Assembly (NCBI RefSeq): GCF_014672715.2
Contig: NZ_CP058566.2
Coordinates: 2,004,323 to 2,068,322, forward strand
Origin: Dehalogenimonas etheniformans
Lineage (GTDB): Bacteria; Chloroflexota; Dehalococcoidia; Dehalococcoidales; Dehalococcoidaceae
Length of the DNA: 64,000 bases
Direction of reading: 5' to 3'
The notes beneath the pieces are model-generated. The model saw nothing but the letters and a program-made list of their open reading frames with translations. It was not told where the DNA came from and ran no database searches. Numbering within the stretch: the first letter of the stretch is position 1; every line of letters starts with the position of its first letter. Shown here piece by piece: positions 44,709 to 53,690 of this stretch. A program made the translations under genes and the position numbers.

Positions 44709-45818
44709 ATGTCTGGCAACGAATTGCTTGAAAACATTGTGGGCAGCTTGAGCTTCGTCGAGAAGACCTGTGATGTTATGAGATTGGTCGATCCGTTAAA
44801 AAAGGAGAGTGGACTCAATCTGAAAAGTGGCGAAAATGCTGCCGAAAATCTAAACGCTACCTGCTTCGACTTCTGGGAACGGGGCCATGTTTGCGAGAAC
44901 TGCATTTCGATGCGGGCGCTGAACCAGAAAAGAACAACGGTGAGGGTAGAGGAGAAGGACGGTTCCATATACACCGTCACTTCGGTTCCGGTGTTAGGAA
45001 ATGGCTCTCAGACAAGGGTTGTCGAGTTAATCAAAGATATAACAAAAGACGGAATCATCAATTTCGAGGGAGTGGAAATCACAAATCTCCGTCACCTGGT
45101 CGATGGAGTAAACCGCCGCACCGTCAAGGACGCGCTGACGCGGGTCTATAACGAACAATATTTGATGGAGCGTCTACCCCCCGATATCATCGATTCCAAG
45201 AAAAAGGGCGTGAATATCGCTCTTTTTCTCGTAGAATTGAACTTGGTTGTAGATGAAAAGAATGGCTATGACCCCGTCCAGGTGCGTCTGCTCAGGCAAG
45301 TTTCAAGTGTTCTGAACAAGATGAAGCAAAAGAAGGGTGATTGGATTTCAAAATTCGGCAAGATGGATTTTGTGCTAATTTTCCATAATGTGACAGAAAA
45401 CGGAGCAAAAAGACTGGCCAAACGTATCTACGAAGCGACGGACCTGTTGAAAATTGAGCCTGCGTTCAATGACCTCAAATTTCGGACAGTTGTGGGTTTT
45501 CATATTTTGAGTACCGAAGAGTTGACTCCTGATCAATTCATCGACAAAGCAAGAGAGTATTTGTTAGCTTCTGACTCGCGAAATCCTAAGAATTCATCCA
45601 AGTCATATGAAAAGGAGTTTGATCGATATTTACTCTCACCTCGCGAGCGGGAAGTCGCAATTGCGGTCACAAAGGGAATTTCAAACGCGGAGATTGGAAA
45701 TTCACTTTTTATAGGATTATCGACGGTCAAGAAACATACCTCTGCCATTTTCGAGAAAACGAGGACAAAATCCAGGGCGGCTTTTGTGTCATTAATGGCC
45801 CATCCGGTGTCCAACTGA
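44709..45818 (+). CDS. Transcriptional regulator: PAS-like, degenerate GGDEF, LuxR HTH
   Basis: ATG 44709 with GAGGA upstream gives 369 residues. The N-terminal part (about 1-120) is PAS-like with a Cys motif CFDFWERGHVCENC that could bind metal or a cofactor. About 135-290 is GGDEF-like (DALTRVYNEQYLMERL) but the signature reads KFGKMDF, so cyclase activity is unlikely. The end (about 300-365) is a LuxR/NarL HTH: LLSPREREVAIAVTKGISN, then EIGNSLFIGLSTVKKHTSAI. Ligand and targets are unknown. Confidence 0.8.
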   Translation: MSGNELLENIVGSLSFVEKTCDVMRLVDPLKKESGLNLKSGENAAENLNATCFDFWERGHVCENCISMRALNQKRTTVRVEEKDGSIYTVTSVPVLGNGSQTRVVELIKDITKDGIINFEGVEITNLRHLVDGVNRRTVKDALTRVYNEQYLMERLPPDIIDSKKKGVNIALFLVELNLVVDEKNGYDPVQVRLLRQVSSVLNKMKQKKGDWISKFGKMDFVLIFHNVTENGAKRLAKRIYEATDLLKIEPAFNDLKFRTVVGFHILSTEELTPDQFIDKAREYLLASDSRNPKNSSKSYEKEFDRYLLSPREREVAIAVTKGISNAEIGNSLFIGLSTVKKHTSAIFEKTRTKSRAAFVSLMAHPVSN

Positions 45819-45875
45819 CACCCATACCTATTACACTCGATCGAGTTTGAACGGCATTAAGGAAGGAGTTGACAG

Positions 45876-46361
45876 ATGCTCTTACTTGTTCTCTTGATCG
45901 CGGTCCTGGTAGTCCTGTTCGTTGTTCCATTCAGAGGGGAATCGGGCGGGATCGGCAAATTGTTATTCAAGGGGTCGATGATCTGGAATGTTTTCTGGTC
46001 TTTAGCGGTGCTATTTGGAATCAGCCTTCTTGGGTTGGTCCCCGGTTTGGCCGACCTGTTTTTGGGTGCAGGGTACGCCGTCTTATTTCTGGCCATAATT
46101 GTTCTCAGTGTTGCACTAGTGATCCTGACAAGGAGAAGTGGTCTCAAAGGTAGTATCAGGACATCGCTACTGGTCACCGGAATATCGCCTTTAGCTATAC
46201 TGGTGGTTTTCATAATCGGCTCCGCCTTTTATGAGGTGGCATCTTATGCGGCAGACATAGCCAACACCATAATCTATGGTTTGATGGCTGCATTCGTTGT
46301 GAGCATAGCTGTAACCATTTACCTGAAGAATAAATTGGTTCGCGGCATCGGATCATCGTAG
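45876..46361 (+). CDS. Multi-pass membrane protein, unknown function
   Basis: A 161-residue protein with about five hydrophobic segments (residues about 1-18, 35-60, 65-82, 95-120 and 128-150) and few charged residues. AAGGAGTTG precedes the ATG. It lies 57 bp after the LuxR-type regulator and could be co-transcribed. No family recognised. Confidence 0.7.
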   Translation: MLLLVLLIAVLVVLFVVPFRGESGGIGKLLFKGSMIWNVFWSLAVLFGISLLGLVPGLADLFLGAGYAVLFLAIIVLSVALVILTRRSGLKGSIRTSLLVTGISPLAILVVFIIGSAFYEVASYAADIANTIIYGLMAAFVVSIAVTIYLKNKLVRGIGSS

Positions 46362-46520
46362 CGCCAGGATATCTGGGGCGAAATATTTGTTTGTCCATTG
46401 AGTCATTCCTTGGATCTTAAAAAACCTCTCGACTGTGGGCAGGTAACGGAGTACTCTTAGGATACTGATAATAGCGTTTTCTGAGACGGTTGCCGCTTGG
46501 AAAGCGGAGGAGGCGACCAG

Positions 46521-49500
46521 ATGGCCACCGAAAAAAGGAACGGCAGAAAGACCGGGGAACCGGTCAAGGAGACCAAACCTTCGCCCAAGTCCGAAACCGC
46601 CGCGGCCAAATCCAAAAACGACGAAGCCGTTAAACCTGTGGCGCCCAAAAAACCTGTCTCCGGCGTTGCACACGATGATTTCCCCATCGTCGGCATCGGC
46701 GCGTCGGCGGGCGGTCTTGAGGCATTCACCAAGTTCCTGACCGCCGCCCCAATCAACACCGGCATGGCTTTTGTCCTCATCCAGCATCTCGATCCCAGCC
46801 ACGCCAGCAATATGGTCGACCTCTTGAAACGCTACACAACGATGCCGGTCCAGGAGGCAACCGACGAGGTCAAACTGGAACAGGACCATGTATACATGAT
46901 TCCCCCCAATCGCAATATGACCATCCACGACCATACCCTGAAACTCCTGGAACAGTTCGAACGGCCGGGCATAGCTCACTCGATCGACCTGTTCTTCAAA
47001 TCTCTGGCTGTTGACCTCAAGGAAAAGGCCATCTGCATCATCATGTCCGGCACCGGCACCGACGGGACGCTGGGGGCCAAGGCGGTCAAGGGTGAACTGG
47101 GGTTGGTCATCGTCCAGGACCCGGAAACCGCAGCCTACGACGGCATGCCGCGCTCGGCCATCTCCAACGGGGTGGCGGATTTCATTCTTCCGGCCGAGGC
47201 CATGCCGGCCCAGCTTGTCGAATACGGCGAGAAGTCATACGGCAAGCGGCTGGTGCGCCACAGCGAGGTTGAAAAGGACACCGCCAACCTGGCTCTCATC
47301 CTGCAGCTCATCCGGGCCCGCACCCGGCGCGACTTTTCCGGCTACAAGCAGTCAACTATCGGCCGCCGTATCGAGCGGCGGATGGGCCTGAACCAGATCG
47401 ACACCCTGGATCATTACCTGCATTATCTGAGGGAGCACCCCTCGGAGATCGATGCCCTGGTCAAGGATTTTCTGATCAACGTGACCTCTTTCTTCCGCGA
47501 TCCGGAAGCCTTCGCCGCGTTGAAACAGCAACTTAAGAATCTCCTGACGAGCCGGCAAGAAGGAACGGAGATTCGGGCCTGGATCCCGGGCTGCGCCACC
47601 GGCGAGGAAGCCTACTCCATCTTGATGACGCTCGAAGAAGCAGTGGATGAACTGAAAAAATATTTCGTTATCCAGGTTTTCGGCACCGACCTGGACCCCG
47701 ACGCCGTCTCCATTGCCCGAAGCGGCATTTACCCGGCCTCCGTTTCCACCGATATCTCCGAAGAACGGCTCAAAAAATTCTTCGCCCGCAAGGACGACGC
47801 CTGGCAGATCAAACGGGAATACCGGGAGAAACTGGTTTTTGCCGTCCAGGACATCATCGCCGACCCGCCGTTTACCCGCATGGACCTGATCTCGGCGCGC
47901 AACCTGCTGATCTATTTCGACTCCGATCTGCAGAAACGGATGATTCCCCTTTTTCACTATGCGTTGAACCCGGCCGGCATCCTGTTTTTGGGCACCGCCG
48001 AGACTATAGGCGAGTTCACCCAGATGTTTTCTCCGCTGGACCGCAAATGGAAAATCTACCGCGTCGAAAACAAAAACCAGCCCGGATTTTTCCTGCCCTC
48101 GAACCGTCAATGGACCAGGGAACATCCGCTGCCGGAGCGCCTGGCTGAGACACTTCCCGCGCGTCCTTTCCCGGTTGCTACTCCGCCGGAAATGGTACTC
48201 CTGGAAGCTTTGCCGCCTGCGGTGGTCATCGACGATAACCAGCAAGTCATCTATTCCCATGGCGACACCCGGAGATACCTGGGGTTCCCCGGGGGCAAAC
48301 CCAATGCCTCCCTTATGGAAGCGGCCCATCCCGAGATGCGGCCGCAGCTTGCCGCGGCGCTCAGGCAGGCGGCTCAGGAAAATCGTGAGGTAGTGACCGA
48401 AAAAGCCAGGGTGGATATCCTCGGGGCCAGCCAACCGGTCAGAGTCACCGTCAGGCCGATATCGCCTGCCGGCCCGGGCGAAACCGGCCGTTTCATCGTC
48501 ACTTTCCAGGAACTGCCCAAATCCAAGATCCGTCCGCCAAAATCATTGGCGGGCACCAGCACCCGGGTTACCGAACTGGAACAGGAACTCCAGTTCACCA
48601 GGGAGACTTTGCGCTCCACCATCGAGCAGTTGGAGACGGCCAACGAGGAACTGCGCTCCACCAACGAAGAATACCAGTCCACCAACGAGGAACTGCAGAG
48701 CACCAATGAGGAGTTGGAGACTTCCCGCGAGGAACTTCAATCGGTCAACGAGGAATTGTCCACCGTCAATTCCGAGCATCAGCTCAAGATAGACGAACTG
48801 TCGACGGTCAACGACGACATGAAGAACCTGTTGAACAGCACCGGGGTGGCCATCGTCTACCTGGATACCAGCCTCAAGGTCAAGCGTTTTACGCCTTCCA
48901 GTACGGAGATCTTCAATTTCATCGCCTCCGATGTAGACCGCCCGATCCATCACATCACTTCCCAGATCGGCGAATATGACATCGCCTCCAAAGCCTCCGA
49001 AGTCCTTGACACGCTTATTCCGGTGAAGGAGATCGTCCAAAGTAAAGCGGGCAAATGGTACACAATCCGCATCTTGCCCTATCGCACGATAGAGAATTCT
49101 ATCGCCGGAGTGGTCATTTCCTTCACGGACATCAGCGAGCAGGAACGGCTTAAGCTTGCCCTGTCCTACTCCGAAGCCGTCATCGACACCCTGTTCGAAT
49201 CGATGGTAGTGCTCGACGCCGACCTGAAGGTGACAACGGCCAACAAGGCTTTCCAGGACTCCTTCAAAATCTCCAGGGCGGAGGCCGAGGGCAAGCTGCT
49301 GTTTGACCTCGGAGATGGCAGCTGGAACATTCCGGCGTTGAAAGAAGCGCTTAAAGCGGTGCTGGAGAAGGGTCATGATTTCCTCGGCCATGCCATCGAA
49401 GGGGATTTCCCGCGTGTCGGCCACCGCAGACTGTGCCTAAATGCAAGGCGCCTGCATGACAAGAGCAGCGACCTGAAGCGGGTGCTGCTGGCCATCGAGG

Positions 49501-49535
49501 ATGTCACCTCTTCTAAGAAAGAGAGTTGCTCGTAG
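46521..49535 (+). CDS. CheB-CheR fusion with coiled coil and PAS domains
   Basis: ATG 46521 is preferred to the upstream TTG 46497. The protein has 1004 residues. A basic/acidic linker comes first, then CheB methylesterase (GIGASAGGLEAF, IQHLDPSH, GTGTDGTLG) and CheR methyltransferase (TSFFRDPE, GCATGEEAYSI, NLLIYFD). A coiled coil of repeated NEELxSTNEE units (about 675-760) follows, then two PAS domains. No CheA, CheW or receptor genes are in the window, so it may signal outside chemotaxis. It is convergent with a histidine kinase. Confidence 0.9.
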   Translation: MATEKRNGRKTGEPVKETKPSPKSETAAAKSKNDEAVKPVAPKKPVSGVAHDDFPIVGIGASAGGLEAFTKFLTAAPINTGMAFVLIQHLDPSHASNMVDLLKRYTTMPVQEATDEVKLEQDHVYMIPPNRNMTIHDHTLKLLEQFERPGIAHSIDLFFKSLAVDLKEKAICIIMSGTGTDGTLGAKAVKGELGLVIVQDPETAAYDGMPRSAISNGVADFILPAEAMPAQLVEYGEKSYGKRLVRHSEVEKDTANLALILQLIRARTRRDFSGYKQSTIGRRIERRMGLNQIDTLDHYLHYLREHPSEIDALVKDFLINVTSFFRDPEAFAALKQQLKNLLTSRQEGTEIRAWIPGCATGEEAYSILMTLEEAVDELKKYFVIQVFGTDLDPDAVSIARSGIYPASVSTDISEERLKKFFARKDDAWQIKREYREKLVFAVQDIIADPPFTRMDLISARNLLIYFDSDLQKRMIPLFHYALNPAGILFLGTAETIGEFTQMFSPLDRKWKIYRVENKNQPGFFLPSNRQWTREHPLPERLAETLPARPFPVATPPEMVLLEALPPAVVIDDNQQVIYSHGDTRRYLGFPGGKPNASLMEAAHPEMRPQLAAALRQAAQENREVVTEKARVDILGASQPVRVTVRPISPAGPGETGRFIVTFQELPKSKIRPPKSLAGTSTRVTELEQELQFTRETLRSTIEQLETANEELRSTNEEYQSTNEELQSTNEELETSREELQSVNEELSTVNSEHQLKIDELSTVNDDMKNLLNSTGVAIVYLDTSLKVKRFTPSSTEIFNFIASDVDRPIHHITSQIGEYDIASKASEVLDTLIPVKEIVQSKAGKWYTIRILPYRTIENSIAGVVISFTDISEQERLKLALSYSEAVIDTLFESMVVLDADLKVTTANKAFQDSFKISRAEAEGKLLFDLGDGSWNIPALKEALKAVLEKGHDFLGHAIEGDFPRVGHRRLCLNARRLHDKSSDLKRVLLAIEDVTSSKKESCS

Positions 49536-49545
49536 GGGGCATTAT

Positions 49546-49590
49546 CTTACCCTCACCCTAACCCTCTCCCATCGACGATGGGCAAGGGGA
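49546..49590. repeat. CCCTCACCCTAACCC-type interspersed repeat
   Basis: The tract accctcaccctaaccctctc then ccatcgacgatgggcaaggg is a familiar dispersed genomic repeat with a central hairpin (CCCATCG/CGATGGG). It supplies the last codons (SSMGEG) of the histidine kinase. Confidence 0.55.
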
Positions 49591-50793
49591 TTCGGAAGCA
49601 GGTACCGGCAGCTCGACGGTGATCCGGGTGCCGGTGCCCAGGTTTGAGTCTATCTTGAACTCCCCGCCCAGCGCCAGCGCCCGTTCGCGCATGCCGACCA
49701 GCCCGGTGGTGTGGGTCTTGACAGCCGAGTCGAAACCTATGCCGTCATCGGTTATCACGATGGAAAGCCTGGTTCCCTTTTGCGTCGCCTTTACGTTCAA
49801 TTCCGAGGCCGCCGCGTGGCAGACCACGTTGGTCAAGGCTTCCTGGGTGATGCGGTAGGCCGCCAGCGCCACTTCTTTGGGAATAGACCTAAGCTCCGGG
49901 GCAACGGTGACCTCACACTTGATGCCGCTGCTGCGCTCGAATTCTCCCACGAGGCACTCCAGGGCCATAGGCAGGCCTGCGCTCATGAGAATGCCCGGCG
50001 ACAGGGTGTGGGAAAGCTCCCTGGTTTTACCCATGGCCTCCTTCACGCCAAGCAAAGCGTCCTGTAGCAATTTTTCATTCGGCCGCCTGATGGCCTGGGC
50101 GAGAAGCAGCGTAACGTACGTCAGGGTCTGGCCGATATCGTCGTGGAGCTCGGCGCCGATTCTGGCGCGCTCTTTTTCCTGGATCTCCACCAGGCGTTGC
50201 GCCAATGTCCTGAGTTCCGCGGTCCGCGAGGAAACCTCCTGTTCGAGATGATCCCGGTACCGCCGGAGATCGTTATCAGTCTTTTTTCTCTCGGTAATAT
50301 CCAGGATGGCAACCCGGTATCCGGCGGGCGCCCCTTCCGGGCCTTTCAACACTTCAGTGATGAGTTCTGCGTCAAACACGGCGCCGTCTAACCGGGACAT
50401 TTTCGCCTCGCAGGTGGAAAGAAAACCGTTAGCGGCTGCGTTTTTCAGGCAAAGAAAAAACGAATCGGCGTCTTCCCGGGCGATGAAGCGTGATAAATGG
50501 GTTTTAATGAGCCTGGCGCGGTCTTCGCCGAGCATTTTGCATGCGATGAAGTTGACGTTAAGCAGGCGCTGATTCCGGTCCAGGGTGACATAACCGACCG
50601 GCGCAAAGTCATAAAGGCTGGCATAGGCGTCCCGCGATGACTGGAGTTCGATCTGGGCTTCGCGAAGCTCTTCGTTTTGAAGTTCAAGCTCGACCTGGTG
50701 CACCTGGAGTTCGTGAAGGATCTCGGTGAGGTCGGTGGCGGGCGCGGTAGCCGCATCGGAAGGCGTACCGCGCGCTATCAACCGCTCCGCCAT
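49558..50793 (-). CDS. PAS sensor histidine kinase, NarX/DesK type
   Basis: A 411-residue cytosolic kinase: a coiled N-terminus, one PAS domain (about 52-170, FAPVGYVTLDRNQRLLNVNF) with a PAC tail, HisKA_3 dimerisation with the phospho-His in AELHDDIGQTLT, and an ATPase domain (DDGIGFD, GLVGMRERALALGG). It has no membrane segment, so it senses an internal signal. Its N-terminal NEELREAQIEL coil resembles the convergent CheB-CheR protein. The NarL-type receiver at 44235 is a possible partner. Confidence 0.88.
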   Translation of the reverse strand: MAERLIARGTPSDAATAPATDLTEILHELQVHQVELELQNEELREAQIELQSSRDAYASLYDFAPVGYVTLDRNQRLLNVNFIACKMLGEDRARLIKTHLSRFIAREDADSFFLCLKNAAANGFLSTCEAKMSRLDGAVFDAELITEVLKGPEGAPAGYRVAILDITERKKTDNDLRRYRDHLEQEVSSRTAELRTLAQRLVEIQEKERARIGAELHDDIGQTLTYVTLLLAQAIRRPNEKLLQDALLGVKEAMGKTRELSHTLSPGILMSAGLPMALECLVGEFERSSGIKCEVTVAPELRSIPKEVALAAYRITQEALTNVVCHAAASELNVKATQKGTRLSIVITDDGIGFDSAVKTHTTGLVGMRERALALGGEFKIDSNLGTGTRITVELPVPASESPCPSSMGEG

Positions 50794-50970
50794 CCTGCGC
50801 AGAGCGTTGTTATTTATATCCCGGTGTTCCTCCTTGAAGCCATACCACCCTCGCTCATCCTAATGTCAATTCAGCGAGGCGTTGAGACTTACAAATGCAG
50901 CGCCAGGCCACCAATTCCGATTATAGACTCTTTTTACCGAAGTCGTTATAGACCAACATAATACCGATTG

Positions 50971-52236
50971 TCATTCGTCAGCCTTGTCGCCGGTTTCTCC
51001 GCTGGCCGGTTTGCGTTGCCAGGGGTGGTCGCGGGGGCCGGAGCGGTGCCCCAATGGCAGGGTGCGGCCGGTCTGGATGGAACTGAAACCGTAGCGCTTG
51101 CGGATGCGGTCGAGTGCTCTATCGATGGCGGTCGATCTTATCGAAGCACTGATCGAAAGCGGCAATTGGGCTTTGCCCTCCGACAGATTGGCGACGCCGA
51201 CGCCGAGCAGCCGTACCGCCTGGCGATTGCTCTCCAACGCTTTATCGAGCAGTTTCAATGCCTCATCGAAGATGACCTCGTTGGAGTCGGTGGCGTAGCC
51301 AAGGCTCTTCTGGCGGGTGATGGCAGAAAAATCCGACCAGCGCAATCTGACGTGGACCACTGATCCTTTGCTGCCGTAACGTCTCAATCTGGCGCCGATC
51401 TGTTCCGACAGGTAGCGGAGCGTCGCCTCGAGAAACTCCCGGTCTCGGCTGTCGTGGTCGAAGGTGCGCTCGGTGGAAATGGATTTAGCCTCCGAAGGCG
51501 GGTGGACGCGGCTGCGGTCGATACCCTGGGCGTGCAGTTTTAGCATCTCGCCGTAGGAACCGAACCGGCTGCTGAGGGAGTCAAGGGGCATACTGGCGAG
51601 TTGACCGAGGGTTCTGATGCCCAGGGAGTTCAAGGCTTTTTCGGTGACACCCCCTACACCCGGCATCCGGCCGATGGGCTGAGGAGCCATGAACGCCGCT
51701 TCGCCGCCGACAAGCACCTCCACCATGCCATCCGGCTTGGCTGCCTTGGAGGCCACCTTGGCGGTTATCTTACTGCCCGCCAGGCCTATCGACGCGGCGA
51801 TGCCGATCTCGTCGCGGATGCGTTTCCTGATCTTTTCTCCCATCGCCCTCAGGCTGCCGTGGATGCTTTCGAACCCGGTGACCTCGAGATATGCCTCGTC
51901 TATTCCCGCCGGTTCCAGGAACGGCGAAAAGTCGGCCAGGATCGCCATGAACTTCTTGGAAGCCTCGGAATATCGATCCCAGTTCCCGCCGATAAAAAGG
52001 CACTTGGGACACCGCCTCTGCGCCTCGATGAGCGACATGCCCGAATGGACGCCGAACTTCCTCGCCTCGTAAGACGCCGTTGTCACCACGCCGCGGCCTT
52101 GGCCCGGGATGCCGCCGACAGCCACCGGCTTACCCTTGAGTGAAGGGTCGAACACCTGCTCCACGGACACGAAGAAGGCGTCCAGGTCGATGTGCATGAT
52201 GCGCCGGGGCTTTTCGGCAGGGTTTAAGTCCGACAT
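50971..52236 (-). CDS. dinB: DNA polymerase IV
   Basis: ATG 52236 gives 421 residues. Y-family motifs are HIDLDAFFVSVEQ, AGIDEAYLEVTG and the thumb/little finger (RFGSYGEMLKLHAQGID). It performs error-prone lesion bypass. The start overlaps the stop of the DUF951 gene (TAATG), so the two are translationally coupled. The longer frame upstream is an artefact of that overlap. Confidence 0.93.
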   Translation of the reverse strand: MSDLNPAEKPRRIMHIDLDAFFVSVEQVFDPSLKGKPVAVGGIPGQGRGVVTTASYEARKFGVHSGMSLIEAQRRCPKCLFIGGNWDRYSEASKKFMAILADFSPFLEPAGIDEAYLEVTGFESIHGSLRAMGEKIRKRIRDEIGIAASIGLAGSKITAKVASKAAKPDGMVEVLVGGEAAFMAPQPIGRMPGVGGVTEKALNSLGIRTLGQLASMPLDSLSSRFGSYGEMLKLHAQGIDRSRVHPPSEAKSISTERTFDHDSRDREFLEATLRYLSEQIGARLRRYGSKGSVVHVRLRWSDFSAITRQKSLGYATDSNEVIFDEALKLLDKALESNRQAVRLLGVGVANLSEGKAQLPLSISASIRSTAIDRALDRIRKRYGFSSIQTGRTLPLGHRSGPRDHPWQRKPASGETGDKADE

Positions 52237-52424
52237 TATTCGCCTCGCGAGACGAACGTCTTGATCCGCTTCTCGAGGTCGGAGCGGGGTACGAGCAGAC
52301 GGCGCTGGCAGGTGTTGCAGATGATGCCGATATCGGCGCCCAGGCGATAGACTTTCCACTCGTAGCCGCCGCAGGGGTGGGGTTTTCTCAGGCGCAGGAC
52401 GTCGTTAAGCTTGAAATCGACCAT
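52236..52424 (-). CDS. DUF951 family protein
   Basis: ATG 52424 gives 62 residues: MVDFKLNDVLRLRKPHPCGG, then YRLGADIGIICNTCQR and a basic end. This is the full DUF951 pattern with three cysteines. The family is small and uncharacterised and common in Firmicutes and Chloroflexi. It is coupled to dinB. Confidence 0.88.
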   Translation of the reverse strand: MVDFKLNDVLRLRKPHPCGGYEWKVYRLGADIGIICNTCQRRLLVPRSDLEKRIKTFVSRGE

Positions 52425-52435
52425 CAAGGCAATCA

Positions 52436-52550
52436 CCAATAACCAAGACACAAATTGCAAACAAATCACGATTACCAATCACCAAATTACACGAGTTTGG
52501 TTATTGAGATTTGGTTGCTTGTTTGGTTATTGTATCTTGGAACTTGGTTA
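52436..52550. repeat. AT-rich intergenic dyad repeat between pyrF and DUF951
   Basis: Words caatcaccaataaccaag, aatcacgattacc on one side mirror tttggttattgagatttgg and ttggttattg on the other, making a long imperfect hairpin. It has the same style as the repeats at 13599 and 20188 but different words. Confidence 0.55.
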
Positions 52551-53342
52551 TTCCGCCAGATAGCGGTTAATTTCGTCCCGCAGCTTGAGAGCCGCTGTCC
52601 TAGCCGCGGCGGCAAAATCCGGACCGCTTGAGGCGTAGATTATTTGCCGGGATACATTGATAATGCCCAGCCCGTCGCCGGTATTGCCATATTTGACAGA
52701 CAGTTCCAGCGAACCGCCCTGGGCGCCGACCCCGGGGATGAGGAGAGGGAGGGTTGGGTGGGCGTCGCGGATGGCTTTCAATTCATCCGGCTGGGTAGCG
52801 CCGACCACTAGGCCGAGGTTGCCTTGCCTGTTCCAGGATTCAACCTTGTCGGCGACAACCTGGTAGAGAGGTTTCCCGCCGCAGTCGAGCGACTGGAAAT
52901 CTGCGGCTCCGGGGTTAGAGGTGCGGCAGAGAACAAAAATTCCTTTATCGCTGTACTCGATGAAGGGTTCCAGGGAGTCGAAACCCATGTACGGGTTGAC
53001 GGTGACGGCATTGGCGCCGAGTTCATCGAAAGCAGAGCGGGCATAAGCTTTGGCCGTGTTGCCGATATCGCCGCGCTTGGCGTCCAGGATGACTGGGATA
53101 TTATTGGGTACTGTATTGATGACCTTTTTCAGGGTAGAGCAGCCGTCGTCTCTCAGGGCTTCGAAGAAAGCCGCGTTCGGCTTGTAGGCGCAAACCAGGT
53201 CGTAGGTAGCATCGATGATTCCCTTGCAGAACTCGAAAACCCCGATTCCGGCCGGTAATTTCCCAGGTTCCGGATCGAGACCCACGCACAGGCAGCTTTG
53301 GTTGTGGCGGCGAGCACCGGTGATTTTGGTCAGGAAGTTCAT
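52548..53342 (-). CDS. pyrF: Orotidine-5'-phosphate decarboxylase (type 2)
   Basis: ATG 53342 gives 264 residues. The barrel motifs CVGLDPEPGKLP, LDAKRGDIGNTAKAYA, TVNPYMG and PGVGAQGG mark the longer, type 2 PyrF group. It converts OMP to UMP, the last step of pyrimidine synthesis. No other pyr gene is nearby. Confidence 0.93.
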   Translation of the reverse strand: MNFLTKITGARRHNQSCLCVGLDPEPGKLPAGIGVFEFCKGIIDATYDLVCAYKPNAAFFEALRDDGCSTLKKVINTVPNNIPVILDAKRGDIGNTAKAYARSAFDELGANAVTVNPYMGFDSLEPFIEYSDKGIFVLCRTSNPGAADFQSLDCGGKPLYQVVADKVESWNRQGNLGLVVGATQPDELKAIRDAHPTLPLLIPGVGAQGGSLELSVKYGNTGDGLGIINVSRQIIYASSGPDFAAAARTAALKLRDEINRYLAE

Positions 53343-53406
53343 CGGCACAATACTAGCAGTGTGTATCAGTGGTTTCAAGATGTATTGTTCCAATACTTGT
53401 AGTTAT

Positions 53407-53435
53407 TTGACATGTGATAGCGCCGGTGATAGCAT
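53407..53435 (+). promoter_or_regulatory. Promoter of hicAB, possibly giving a leaderless transcript
   Basis: TTGACA (53407-53412), a 17-bp spacer and TAGCAT (53430-53435). Transcription would begin only a few bases before the GTG of hicA, which has no Shine-Dalgarno sequence. Confidence 0.5.
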
Positions 53436-53444
53436 TAACCTGCT

Positions 53445-53690
53445 GTGACAGACCTGCAAAAACTGATCCAGAAATTCCTGTCTGATAATCAACACATTAC
53501 CGTCGAGGACTGTCACCGGATCCTAATTGAGTTCGGATTCGAATTAAGAAAGTCTGGCGGGAGCCACCGCGTCTATCATAAAAAAGGCGCCAAGCCAATA
53601 TCAATAATTGATCCCAAGAAAACAAAGTACATTAATAGCCTGTACGTTAGAGCCCTTGTAAAGGACCTGGGATTGGAGGGGTTGAAATGA
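53445..53690 (+). CDS. hicA: HicA-family toxin (mRNA interferase)
   Basis: An 81-residue HicA: the dsRBD-like fold with the catalytic His in KSGGSHRVYHKKG and the LYVRALVKDLGL tail. It cleaves mRNA when free of antitoxin. It starts at GTG and overlaps hicB by 4 bp (ATGA). Confidence 0.9.
   Translation: MTDLQKLIQKFLSDNQHITVEDCHRILIEFGFELRKSGGSHRVYHKKGAKPISIIDPKKTKYINSLYVRALVKDLGLEGLK

Noticed and set aside
47352..49424. Long minus-strand open frames (360 and 293 codons) inside the CheB-CheR gene
   Set aside because: They are antisense to recognised domains and arise from GC-rich codon use; no ribosome sites or recognisable families.
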